Shown: positions 1 through 6,926 of the stretch, piece after piece
Layout: the number at the start of each line of letters is the position of its first letter
How positions within the stretch are numbered: position 1 is the first letter of the stretch
Source: Rickettsiales bacterium
GTDB lineage: Bacteria > Pseudomonadota > Alphaproteobacteria > Rickettsiales > UBA1997
Direction: 5' to 3'
Length of the DNA: 8,206 nt
Assembly (NCBI GenBank): GCA_947425005.1
Contig: CANDYP010000058.1
Coordinates: 1 to 8,206 of the forward strand
Program-made: the position numbers and the translations under genes
Notes under the pieces: generated by a model
What the model was told of the DNA's origin: nothing
Seen by the model: only the letters and a program-made list of their open reading frames with translations
The model's database searches: none

Positions 1-2813
1 TATTTCGGACGAGCGGTTTTGTGTTTAACTTCGATCAAAACTTCCTCGATCAAATCGTCGACGAATTTCCACGCACCCATATTTTTCGGCTCTTCCTGAC
101 ACCAAACCACTTCGGCATTTTTGTATTTTTTTAGTTCAGCTTTTAATTCGACCGCAGGAAAAGGATAAAGCTGCTCCAAGCGGACTAGAGCTACATCATG
201 CACCTCCTTCGCGGCGCTAGCGCGTCCGCTCGATCCTCCTAAATAAGAGGATCCTTCGTTGATTTTCCTAGCTTCGCGAGCCTCCAGCAATTCGTAATAA
301 ACTTTTCCCGAACACAGCACAACTTTACGAACCTTGTCATCAGCCGCGATTTTAGCGGCTTCGGGGATTAAAGGACGGAAAGTTAAATCAGAAAATTCCG
401 CTAAAGTTGAAACCGCCAACTTGTGACGCAGCAGCGATTTTGGCGACATCACGATCAAAGGCTTACGATCTTTGCCGACAGTCTGACGACGTAAAGCGTG
501 GAAAAAATTCGCCGGATTGGTGATGTTAACCACGCGCATGTTGTTGTCGGCACAAGCTTGCAAGCAGCGCTCTAAACGCGCCGAAGAATGTTCCGGGCCT
601 TGGCCTTCGTAGCCGTGAGGTAACAACATTACCAAGCCAGATTTGCGCAACCATTTCACCTCAGATGAAGCAATAAATTGGTCAAAAATAATTTGCGCGC
701 CGTTAGCAAAATCACCAAATTGCGCTTCCCAAATCGTCAGCCCATTAGGCATTGAAAGCGAATAGCCGTATTCAAATCCCAACACGCCGTATTCCGACAA
801 AACCGAATCGTAAACTTCGTATTTGGCGGTTTTTTCGAATGGCGAAAAAATGCTGTAACGCTTGCCAGTTGTGGCGTCGTGCAACATTGAATGACGGTGC
901 GAAAAAGTGCCTCGACCGGAATCTTGCCCGGTGATTCGCACCGGAGTTCCCTCATTAAGAAGTGCCGCAAAAGCCAAAGCTTCGCCGCAGCCCCAATCAA
1001 TATCTTTACCACTTTCAACCGCTTGCCTTCTGGCTTCAAGCTGGCGCGTGATTTTCGGATTAGCGTTAAAATCCGCCGGAACTTGCGCGGTTTTTGCGAT
1101 TAATTCTTTGAGGATTTTTTGCGTCACAGCGGTTTGAGCAACTGACGTGTCACCATCTTGGATCTTACTCCAGTCACGCTTCAACCAATCTGCCTCGGTT
1201 GGTTTGTAAGTCGCCGCTTTGTCAAATTCTGTCGACAAAAGTGCTTCAAAATCGGCAGCTAATTTTTGGTAATCAGCTTCCGAAACCACATTTTCCGCGA
1301 TTAATTTTTGTGAATAAATTTTTTCTAAATTCGGGTGATCCTTCAATTTGGTGTACATTACCGGCTGCGTGTAAAGTGGCTCGTCGCCTTCATTGTGACC
1401 GTATTTGCGGTAACAGATTACGTCAATCACCACATCTTTTTTGAAAACCTGGCGGTAACGCATTGCAATGTCAGAAACTTTTACCACCGCTTCGACGTCG
1501 TCGCCATTAACGTGTAAGATCGGCGCGTCGATTGCTTTGGCAAGGTCAGAGGCGTAGGTCGTGCAACGTGAATCTGTCGGATTTGCCGTAAAGCCGATTT
1601 GGTTGTTAATGATCAAATGCATTACGCCGCCAGTGTTGTAGCCGGTTACGCCGTTCATCATTAAACTTTCGGCGACAGAACCTTGGCCGGCGAAAGCCGC
1701 GTCCCCGTGGATTAAAAGCGCCATTGCTGACTCGCCGGAAGCGTCACCGTAAAGCGCTTGTTTGGCGCGAATTCTGCCCGCCGCCACTACATTCACCGCT
1801 TCCAAATGCGAAGGGTTGAAGGCCAAAGAGAGGTCAATTTTTTTGCCGGCGATTTCGCGAGTTGAGGCGTAGCCCATGTGGTACTTGACGTCGCCCGATT
1901 TAGTAACGCCGTCTGGCATTCCCGGAGTGCCTTTAAATTCGGAAATCATTTGGTGGTAAGGTTTACCCATTACGCCGGTCAGAGTGTTCAGGCGACCGCG
2001 ATGCGCCATCCCAATGACAATTTTTTTGACGCCGCTTTTTGCCGCCACGTCAATAATTTTTTCGACTGAAGAAATTGCAGCGTCGCCCCCTTCAACTGAA
2101 AATCTTTTGGCGCCGGGGAAACGTTTGTGCAGAAAATGTTCGAAGCCCCCCGTTCTGATTACTTCTTTTAAAATCTTTAATTTTTCGTCTTTTGAAACGT
2201 CGGAAAGTAGCGTGTTTTCTATCTCGCGGGCCAACCATTCTTTTTGTTGAACGTCGCGAATGTATTCAAATTCGGCGCCAACTTTATTGGTGTAAATGAA
2301 GTTCAAATATTCCAGAACTTGAGAAATTTTTGCTTTGTTAAGCCCCAGAATTCCATTGAGCTCAACCTCTTTTCCCAAATCTTCCGGCGCGATTTGGTGA
2401 TTTTTTAAATCAATTTCTGCGACGTATTGTGGAGCTGTCAGACCAATTGGGTCAAGATTTGCCGCCAAGTGCCCAAATCTTTTGTAAGCCAAAATTAAAT
2501 TGGCGACACGAATGTTTAAATCTTTGCCCCCCGCCAAAACCGGCGCCGCTTTTGCATCTTTTTTCGGCTCTTTTTTGGCATTCGAAGAAATGTCGTATTC
2601 TTCCGCAGCTACAACTTTAACATTGCGCGAAGCCCAAGATGGGCCTTTGTAATCACCCAAAATTGATTTCACTTCGTCGCCATTAGCGGCAAAAAATTCT
2701 GCCCAAGAAGCGTCAACGGAAGCGGGATTTTGTAAAAAATTTTGGTAAAGCTCGTTAATAAAAACTACGTTCGCGCTAAAAAACGGCGAGGTCTGTGCTA
2801 ATTCTTTTGACAT
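1..2813 (-). CDS. sucA: 2-oxoglutarate dehydrogenase E1 component (C-terminus cut by window edge)
   Basis: Thiamine diphosphate-dependent E1 of the 2-oxoglutarate dehydrogenase complex. It decarboxylates 2-oxoglutarate and transfers the succinyl group to the lipoyl domain of E2 (SucB) in the TCA cycle, in the cytosol. The frame is open from an ATG at 2813 to the window edge, about 937 codons, so only some tens of residues should be missing. Visible landmarks: N-terminal segment SPFFSANVVFINELYQ (residues about 9-24) typical of E1o; GMAHRGRLN near residue 268; the ThDP motif HGDA at 369-372 with its NNQ partner at 403-405; YRKYGHNEGDEP; and a C-terminal VRLEQLYPFP. The family is clear. Oddity: about 20 extra residues (853-872) from a palindromic insert just before DVALVRLEQLYPF. 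No Shine-Dalgarno is obvious before the ATG. sucB would be expected downstream, outside the window. Confidence 0.97.
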   Translation of the reverse strand, partial: MSKELAQTSPFFSANVVFINELYQNFLQNPASVDASWAEFFAANGDEVKSILGDYKGPSWASRNVKVVAAEEYDISSNAKKEPKKDAKAAPVLAGGKDLNIRVANLILAYKRFGHLAANLDPIGLTAPQYVAEIDLKNHQIAPEDLGKEVELNGILGLNKAKISQVLEYLNFIYTNKVGAEFEYIRDVQQKEWLAREIENTLLSDVSKDEKLKILKEVIRTGGFEHFLHKRFPGAKRFSVEGGDAAISSVEKIIDVAAKSGVKKIVIGMAHRGRLNTLTGVMGKPYHQMISEFKGTPGMPDGVTKSGDVKYHMGYASTREIAGKKIDLSLAFNPSHLEAVNVVAAGRIRAKQALYGDASGESAMALLIHGDAAFAGQGSVAESLMMNGVTGYNTGGVMHLIINNQIGFTANPTDSRCTTYASDLAKAIDAPILHVNGDDVEAVVKVSDIAMRYRQVFKKDVVIDVICYRKYGHNEGDEPLYTQPVMYTKLKDHPNLEKIYSQKLIAENVVSEADYQKLAADFEALLSTEFDKAATYKPTEADWLKRDWSKIQDGDTSVAQTAVTQKILKELIAKTAQVPADFNANPKITRQLEARRQAVESGKDIDWGCGEALAFAALLNEGTPVRITGQDSGRGTFSHRHSMLHDATTGKRYSIFSPFEKTAKYEVYDSVLSEYGVLGFEYGYSLSMPNGLTIWEAQFGDFANGAQIIFDQFIASSEVKWLRKSGLVMLLPHGYEGQGPEHSSARLERCLQACADNNMRVVNITNPANFFHALRRQTVGKDRKPLIVMSPKSLLRHKLAVSTLAEFSDLTFRPLIPEAAKIAADDKVRKVVLCSGKVYYELLEAREARKINEGSSYLGGSSGRASAAKEVHDVALVRLEQLYPFPAVELKAELKKYKNAEVVWCQEEPKNMGAWKFVDDLIEEVLIEVKHKTARPK
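198..257 (-). repeat. In-frame palindromic insert inside sucA
   Basis: About 60 bases (20 codons, residues 853-872) appear to be added between LLEAREARKIN and DVALVRLEQLYPFP, where SucA proteins normally run straight through. The DNA contains a 7-bp stem, GATCCTC at 232-238 and GAGGATC at 247-253, with an 8-base loop. It also holds the perfect 10-base palindrome GCGCTAGCGC (214-223) and two copies of TCCTTCG (205-211 and 252-258). The encoded peptide is rich in Gly, Ser and Ala. The arrangement resembles, in principle, Rickettsia palindromic elements that sit in frame inside genes. The exact borders are inferred from the family alignment I remember, and no target duplication is evident. Confidence 0.6.
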
Positions 2814-2956
2814 GATTTAAGAGATTTTTTTAGATCAATATTTCGTGCGGGGCCGGCAGGCTAAAAGCTGGGGAAGTTAATTGCAAGCGGGTCTCTCGGT
2901 CTAATCACCCCCTCCTTGAGGGAGAGTGTTCGAGGACAAAAATTTAAAAAACTAAA
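2814..2956. other. Divergent intergenic region between sucA and the GshB-like gene
   Basis: This 143-base spacer must carry the promoters of both divergent genes. I see no convincing -35/-10 pair in either direction; TTGCAA-like and TTGAGG-like hexamers exist without a good partner. A small stem CTCC/GGAG occurs near 2910-2923 in a CT/GA-rich stretch. Neither flanking start codon has a recognisable Shine-Dalgarno; both follow A/T-rich leaders. Confidence 0.5.
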
Positions 2957-4414
2957 ATGAAAACTCTAGTCATCATCAACGAACCCTTTGCCAACATGGT
3001 TCTCGGGCGCAACACAAGTTTGGCTTACATTCTTTCTGCCGTCAAACTTGGTCACGAGGTTTACGTTTACAACCTCACCAATCGCCTGCCAAAAAATCGT
3101 GAATCCAAAATTTCAACATTCCATTTAACCAGCAATCAAGCCCTTTGCCGAGCTTTAATAAAAAATTACCAGAAGCTGAACCAAGAGATTGCCGACTGCG
3201 TTGCCGAGAAAAATTTGGAAAAATTACGCAGTTTAAAAATCAAAAAAGCCGAGGAATTTTTGTCAGAATTTTTGCCCGCTGGAATTGCCGCTGGAATTGC
3301 CGCTGGAATTGCCGCTGGAATTGCCGCTGGAATTGAGTTAGAATCTTTAAAAATTTCTGAAATTGATTTTGTGATTCAGCGTTTAGAGCCAATGAAATCG
3401 CCCTTCCCGCCTCACGGCAAAAAAGATGTGAACGAAGTTTTAAAATCGCTGCGCAAATTATTTCCGCACTTTGTTTTTAACTGTCCCGCGGATCTCAGCG
3501 ACAAAGAAATTCCTCAAGAAATAAATCGTATTTTAAAAGAAAAAATCGCCACGCCGACGGCGGAATTTAAATTGGAAGATTGCGTCACCAAGCCAATAAA
3601 ATCAATGGCTCAGGAATATCAGAAGCTTTACGGCAAAAAAAATTCCAAGCTGGTTTTTAAGCCAAAAAATTCTGCTCAATCGCTGGGAGTTTTTGCCGTA
3701 GAATTCACGAAAGACGGACTTGATTTAGCGGCGATTAAAAATCAAACCGTTGAAGAGTTGCGTGCAGCGCAGCTTCACACGATTAAAAATAATTTGGACG
3801 AGGAAGAGCTCAAAAAAATAATCGAGATTTTGTGTTACGTGCAAAATGCTCGAATCAACAAAGCCTTGAAATACGTGACTCGTGACCAAGTTCTAAAAAT
3901 TGCTCAAGAGTTGTACAACGCCGAAATTTTGGTCCAGCCATTTTTGGAAGGCGTGAAATCGGGCGACGTGCGCGTGAATATTTTAAAAAATTCGCAGGGA
4001 AATTTTTACGTTGGGGGTCAGACTTTTCGCAAAAGTTTGCGCGTCGAAGACAAAAACTTTACCACCGGATATTCCACTGGTGGCGCCACTTCTGCACCAA
4101 TTACGATTTTAAAAAGCGCCGAAATAAAAAATCTTCACGCCAAAATTGCGCAGATTTTAGAAATTTTAAATGGACCTTTGAGGAAGAAATATCGCGACGC
4201 CATTGAGCTTGGCGCCGATTTTATTTTGGTTGGGGACGGGGAAAATATTTTTCTGGGGGAGATCAATCACCACTGTCAGGCACTGGTTCCGATTAGTGAG
4301 GCAATGGGGGGGAATTCTGATTACCAACTGGGATTGGGGCTGACTACGCGGGCGGTGAGGGATGCAATTGGGATGCAGGGAAGTTTGGGGGAAGAAAATA
4401 CCGAGGTCGGCTGA
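2957..4414 (+). CDS. GshB-like ATP-grasp ligase (divergent, enlarged)
   Basis: A 485-residue protein resembling bacterial glutathione synthetase (ATP-dependent joining of Gly to gamma-Glu-Cys), but much longer than the roughly 315 residues of GshB. Parallels to GshB, in order: an N-terminal strand TLVIINEPFANM (3-14) like LGIVMDPIANI; RLEPMKSPFP (142-151) like MRKDPPFDTEF; the ATP-grasp lysine strand KLVFKPKNSAQSLG (231-244, Lys235); LVQPFLEGVKSGDVRVNI (325-342); the TTGYSTGGATSAP loop (369-381) where GshB has its Gly-rich loop; and the metal-binding GEINHH (434-439, Glu435 and Asn437). The extra length comes from an N-terminal helical stretch with an Ala-Gly-Ile repeat and from about 75 residues (249-323) between two conserved core blocks. 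The substrate is uncertain: GshB itself or another amino-acid ligase. The ATG follows an A-rich leader with no clear Shine-Dalgarno. Confidence 0.85.
   Translation: MKTLVIINEPFANMVLGRNTSLAYILSAVKLGHEVYVYNLTNRLPKNRESKISTFHLTSNQALCRALIKNYQKLNQEIADCVAEKNLEKLRSLKIKKAEEFLSEFLPAGIAAGIAAGIAAGIAAGIELESLKISEIDFVIQRLEPMKSPFPPHGKKDVNEVLKSLRKLFPHFVFNCPADLSDKEIPQEINRILKEKIATPTAEFKLEDCVTKPIKSMAQEYQKLYGKKNSKLVFKPKNSAQSLGVFAVEFTKDGLDLAAIKNQTVEELRAAQLHTIKNNLDEEELKKIIEILCYVQNARINKALKYVTRDQVLKIAQELYNAEILVQPFLEGVKSGDVRVNILKNSQGNFYVGGQTFRKSLRVEDKNFTTGYSTGGATSAPITILKSAEIKNLHAKIAQILEILNGPLRKKYRDAIELGADFILVGDGENIFLGEINHHCQALVPISEAMGGNSDYQLGLGLTTRAVRDAIGMQGSLGEENTEVG
3278..3337 (+). repeat. 12-base tandem repeat, about 4.8 copies, coding for Ala-Gly-Ile-Ala
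   Basis: The unit GCTGGAATTGCC is repeated perfectly four times from 3278 to 3325, with a fifth copy diverging after GCTGGAATTG. In frame it encodes AGIA x4 then AGIE (residues 108-127) in the GshB-like protein. Because the unit is a multiple of three, copy-number change would alter loop length without shifting frame. Perfect identity between units suggests recent expansion. Confidence 0.97.
4232..4391 (+). other. G-run-rich 3' end of the GshB-like gene, possible G-quadruplex
   Basis: At least eleven runs of three or more G occur on the coding strand here, including a run of seven (4306-4312). The last four, GGG at 4359, 4370 and 4378 and GGGGG at 4387-4391, are separated by 8, 5 and 6 bases, close to a canonical quadruplex spacing. 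Many glycines use GGG in this stretch. Folding is inference. Confidence 0.45.
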
Positions 4415-4417
4415 AGG

Positions 4418-4447
4418 GCCATCCTACGCTCTGCGAGCTACGAAGGG
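4418..4447. repeat. Palindromic repeat copy A
   Basis: First of three related hairpins between the GshB-like stop and the tRNA. The core stem is GCTC (4428-4431) and GAGC (4435-4438) around a 3-base loop, flanked by TAC on both sides. Its reverse complement matches copy C across the block AGCTCG..AGAGCG.AGG.TGG, about 18 of 22 positions. Confidence 0.6.
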
Positions 4448-4475
4448 CAACCTTCGCTCTAACGATCTCCGTTTG
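4448..4475. repeat. Palindromic repeat copy B (degenerate, inverted relative to copy C)
   Basis: Outer arms CAACC (4448-4452) and GTTTG (4471-4475) and inner arms GCTC/GATC surround a 4-base loop, with one mismatch in each arm pair. The reverse complement matches copy C at 24 of 28 positions, so B and C are inverted copies of one element 23 bases apart. It may be a decayed copy. Confidence 0.65.
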
Positions 4476-4498
4476 ACAGTCCAGCCAAGGCCGGCCTG

Positions 4499-4528
4499 CC
4501 AACCGAAGCTCGTAAGAGCGAAGGTTGG
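4499..4528. repeat. Palindromic repeat copy C, hairpin starting at the tRNA CCA end
   Basis: A perfectly symmetrical hairpin: outer arms CCAACC (4499-4504) and GGTTGG (4523-4528), a 3x3 internal loop GAA/GAA, inner arms GCTC/GAGC, and on the plus strand a GTAA loop of GNRA type. On the minus strand the first three bases are the CCA of the tRNA, so in the tRNA precursor the CCA would be base-paired with the trailer. No U-run follows, so it is not a typical intrinsic terminator. Confidence 0.75.
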
Positions 4529-4601
4529 TAGCGGGAGAGGGATTTGAACCCCCGACCTGCGGATTATGATCCCGTTGCTCTACCAACTGAGCTATCCCGC
4601 C
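4526..4601 (-). tRNA. tRNA-Met (anticodon CAT), probably elongator
   Basis: A 76-base cloverleaf on the minus strand. The acceptor stem GGCGGGA/TCCCGCT closes with a G-T pair at position 1-72; the D arm is GCTC..GAGC; the anticodon loop is ATCATAA with CAT; the T arm carries GGTTCAAATCC. Discriminator A is followed by an encoded CCA (4528-4526). The anticodon stem has four pairs (one G-T) plus an A.C mismatch at its top. A paired position 1-72 argues against initiator tRNA, which has a 1-72 mismatch. A lysidine-modified tRNA-Ile(CAT) cannot be fully excluded by eye but the body looks like Met. Confidence 0.93.
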
Positions 4602-4612
4602 ACATTTACAAA

Positions 4613-4627
4613 CCTCTTTCAAAGAGG
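4613..4627. repeat. Small inverted repeat upstream of the tRNA
   Basis: CCTCTTT (4613-4619) and AAAGAGG (4621-4627) form a 7-bp inverted repeat around one base. It lies 11 bases upstream of the tRNA 5' end on the minus strand, so it could lie in the 5' leader or promoter. On the plus strand a T-run follows only after 10 bases, which makes a terminator reading weak. Confidence 0.35.
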
Positions 4628-4687
4628 CGCGGCATTCTTTTTATCTGATTTAATTTTTCAAACACAAAATCACCCACCTACCGCCGG

Positions 4688-4706
4688 ACGGGGTTTGTAA
4701 CCCCGT
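4688..4706. repeat. Palindromic repeat, left copy
   Basis: ACGGGGTT and AACCCCGT form a perfect 8-bp stem around TGT. Bases 4689-4702 are the exact reverse complement of 4757-4770, so it forms an inverted pair with the right copy. This is an extragenic REP-like hairpin between the tRNA and the uvrB end; no coding potential is seen. Confidence 0.7.
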
Positions 4707-4750
4707 TCACATGTTCATTTTAAATTTTAACAAAAGAACCAAACGGTTTC

Positions 4751-4773
4751 GGTCGTGGTTACAAACCCCGACC
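4751..4773. repeat. Palindromic repeat, right copy (inverted)
   Basis: GGTCG (4751-4755) and CGACC (4769-4773), one T/C mismatch, then GGTT and AACC around ACA, make a 10-position stem. It shares 14 bases with the left copy in opposite orientation, 54 bases away. Either two separate hairpins or one larger stem could form. The rest of the 4602-4878 spacer shows only a weak AACC-GAC-GGTT-T4 hairpin near 4795-4809. Confidence 0.7.
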
Positions 4774-4854
4774 AGCCTGGTTTCAACGAATCTCAACCGA
4801 CGGTTTTTTGGCTACAAAAAAAATACTGACCCTTGATTTTCCTGGTCAAAAGCC

Positions 4855-4879
4855 AATTTTCTCCTCGGAGGAGAAAATT
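4855..4879 (-). terminator. Hairpin overlapping the uvrB stop codon, possible transcription terminator
   Basis: Arms 4855-4865 (AATTTTCTCCT) and 4869-4879 (AGGAGAAAATT) pair perfectly over 11 bp with a CGG loop. The hairpin begins at the last base of the uvrB TGA. The T-rich side precedes and the A-rich side follows the GC core in both directions, so it lacks the classic trailing U-run, though CTTTT follows a few bases later on the minus strand. It could end uvrB transcription or protect the mRNA 3' end. Confidence 0.5.
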
Positions 4880-6861
4880 CAAATCAGCAACAAATTTTCC
4901 AATCTTCTCACCTCGTCGCGGATCTTCGAAGCTTTCTCAAATTCCAAATTTCCCGCCGCTTCAATCATTTCTTTGCGCAGGCCTTCAATGTATTTCGCGG
5001 TCGGAAGATTTTTCTTACTAAACCCGCCGTCATCCACCTCATTGTCTCTCTTAGTGTAAAGGTTGGCCAGTGCTGAGCCGAACGCCTTCTTCGTTGTAGT
5101 CGGCGTAATGCCGTGTTTTTTGTTGTGCGCGATTTGAATTTTGCGACGACGCTCTGTGGTAGTAAGCGACGCCCGAATCGACTTCGTTTCGCGGTCAGCG
5201 TAAAGAATCACTTTGCTTTCAGAATTCCGCGCCGCACGGCCAATGGTCTGAATCAGCGCCGTCTCGTTGCGCAAGAAGCCTTCTTTGTCCGCGTCCAAAA
5301 TCGCCACCAGTGCGCATTCCGGAATATCCAAACCTTCGCGCAACAAATTGACGCCGACGAGACAGTCGTACGTGCCTAAACGTAAATTCTGAATGATCTC
5401 GATGCGGTCAAGCGTATCAGTGTCGGAATGCATGTAGACCGCTTTAATTCCGACGTCGGTTAAATAGTCAGTCAGGTCTTCCGCCATTTTTTTTGTCAAA
5501 GTCGTAACCAAAGTTCGGAAGCCGCGAGACTTAGTCTCCTTTACCTCGCCGATCAAATCGTCAATTTGTGTTTTGGCCGGACGCACGTGACAAATCGGAT
5601 CGAGCAATCCCGTCGGACGAATCACCTGCTCAATTAATTCACCGTCATTGTGCGCCGTTTCGTATTTTCCCGGCGTGGCCGAAACGTAAATTGTTTGCGG
5701 CTTGAACGCCTCCCATTCCGAGAATTTTAGCGGACGATTGTCCAGCGCCGAAAGCAGGCGGAACCCGTGTTCCGTCAAGTTCGACTTCCGCGAAAAATCA
5801 CCCTTGTACATCCCGTCAATTTGCGGAATTGAGACGTGACTTTCGTCGACAAAAAGCAGCGCGTCTTTGGGCAAATATTCGAAAAGCGTTGGCGGAGAAG
5901 CGCCGGCCGGACGACCCGTTAAATAGCGCGAATAATTTTCAATGCCCTTGCACGATCCAACAGTCACCAACATTTCCATGTCGTAAGTGGTGCGTTGGTT
6001 CAGGCGTTGAGCCTCAACGATCTTGCCCTTCTGCTCCAAATCTGCGACACGCAAAGCGAGATCGGTACGAATCTGGCGAATGGCGTTTTGCATGGCGTCG
6101 GGCGGCGCGACGTAATGAGAGGCGGGGTAAAGTGCAATGTCGGTAAGCTTGGCGAAGGTCTCGCCCGTAAGCGGGTCGAACTCGGTGATTTCTTCGATCT
6201 CGTCGCCAAACATTGAAATGCGCCAGGCGATTTGATCTTCGTGGGAGGGGAAAATGTCGACCACGTCGCCTTGGACGCGGAAGCAGCAACGCTCGAAGGC
6301 AATGTCGTTGCGCTCGTATTGTAAATCGACGAGGCGCAGCAAAAGTTTTTGACGATTAATTTCTTCGCCAACTTTGAGGCGCAAAATCATCGTCGAATAA
6401 AATTCCGGCGAGCCAATACCGTAAATGCACGAGACGGAGGCAATTACGATTGTGTCACGACGCTCGAAAAGCGCGCGGGTGGCGACGTGGCGCAGGCGGT
6501 CGATCTGTTCGTTAATTGCGGAATCTTTTTCGATGTAGGTGTCGGACTTAGGGATGTAAGCCTCGGGCTGGTAGTAATCGTAAAAAGACACGAAATATCC
6601 CACTTCATTCTCCGGAAAAAATTCCTTCATCTCCCCGTACAACTGCGCCGCCAACGTTTTATTGTGCGCCATAATCAACGTCGGCCGCTGCGTCTTCTCA
6701 ATAATATTCGCCATCGTAAAGGTCTTCCCCGACCCCGTAATTCCAAGCAAAACCTGATTCTGCTTTTTCTCTTCTAAGCCCTTAAGCAACTTAGCAATAG
6801 CCTGTGGCTGGTCACCCGCAGGAGAAAATTTGGAATGGATTTTGAAGAGTTTTTTGGACAA
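4879..6861 (-). CDS. uvrB: UvrABC excision nuclease subunit B
   Basis: DNA damage-verification helicase of nucleotide excision repair. It is loaded by UvrA, opens the DNA with its beta-hairpin, and recruits UvrC for incision. At 660 residues it is of normal length. Visible in order: SKFSPAGDQPQAI (10-22); Walker A GITGSGKT (40-47); the beta-hairpin YDYYQPEAYIPKSDTYIEKDSAIN (about 94-117); Walker B DESH (339-342); FVSATPG-type motif (YVSATPG); TTLTKKMAEDL; NLLREGLDIPE; QTIGRAARN; and the C-terminal UVR motif that binds UvrC (about 625-660). All key residues are present. The start is TTG at 6861: an in-frame TAA lies just upstream, no ATG intervenes, and family alignment begins right after. An AGG sits immediately before the TTG, too close for a normal Shine-Dalgarno. 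It lies 65 bases downstream of the HEPN-like gene with no obvious terminator between, so read-through is possible. Confidence 0.98.
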   Translation of the reverse strand: MSKKLFKIHSKFSPAGDQPQAIAKLLKGLEEKKQNQVLLGITGSGKTFTMANIIEKTQRPTLIMAHNKTLAAQLYGEMKEFFPENEVGYFVSFYDYYQPEAYIPKSDTYIEKDSAINEQIDRLRHVATRALFERRDTIVIASVSCIYGIGSPEFYSTMILRLKVGEEINRQKLLLRLVDLQYERNDIAFERCCFRVQGDVVDIFPSHEDQIAWRISMFGDEIEEITEFDPLTGETFAKLTDIALYPASHYVAPPDAMQNAIRQIRTDLALRVADLEQKGKIVEAQRLNQRTTYDMEMLVTVGSCKGIENYSRYLTGRPAGASPPTLFEYLPKDALLFVDESHVSIPQIDGMYKGDFSRKSNLTEHGFRLLSALDNRPLKFSEWEAFKPQTIYVSATPGKYETAHNDGELIEQVIRPTGLLDPICHVRPAKTQIDDLIGEVKETKSRGFRTLVTTLTKKMAEDLTDYLTDVGIKAVYMHSDTDTLDRIEIIQNLRLGTYDCLVGVNLLREGLDIPECALVAILDADKEGFLRNETALIQTIGRAARNSESKVILYADRETKSIRASLTTTERRRKIQIAHNKKHGITPTTTKKAFGSALANLYTKRDNEVDDGGFSKKNLPTAKYIEGLRKEMIEAAGNLEFEKASKIRDEVRRLENLLLI

Positions 6862-6926
6862 CCTAGCTTTATTAAAGGATTAAATTAATTGGATTTTCTT
6901 TAAGAATTTCTGTCGCACAAAATTCA

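Noticed and set aside
737..1039. A 100-codon open frame on the minus strand
   Set aside because: It is an out-of-frame shadow of sucA, whose own frame translates into conserved E1 sequence throughout this stretch.
2886..2956. Sigma-70 promoter for the GshB-like gene
   Set aside because: TTGAGG at a plausible distance has no TATAAT-like partner.
3278..3337. CRISPR-like repeat array
   Set aside because: The units are 12 bases, directly abutting, with no spacers, and lie in frame within a coding sequence.
4526..4601. Initiator tRNA-fMet
   Set aside because: Position 1-72 is a G-T pair rather than the unpaired 1-72 expected for a bacterial initiator, and the anticodon stem lacks three clean G-C pairs on the loop side.
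4344..4622. A 92-codon minus-strand frame
   Set aside because: It runs through the tRNA, the palindromic hairpins and the antisense of the GshB-like 3' end, so it is not a plausible gene.
4795..4809. Intrinsic terminator AACC-GAC-GGTT followed by T-run
   Set aside because: The stem is only 4 bp with two A-T pairs, and no plus-strand gene ends nearby.
6349..6777. A 142-codon open frame on the plus strand
   Set aside because: It lies fully antisense to conserved uvrB sequence and its translation is Arg/His-rich with no recognisable pattern.
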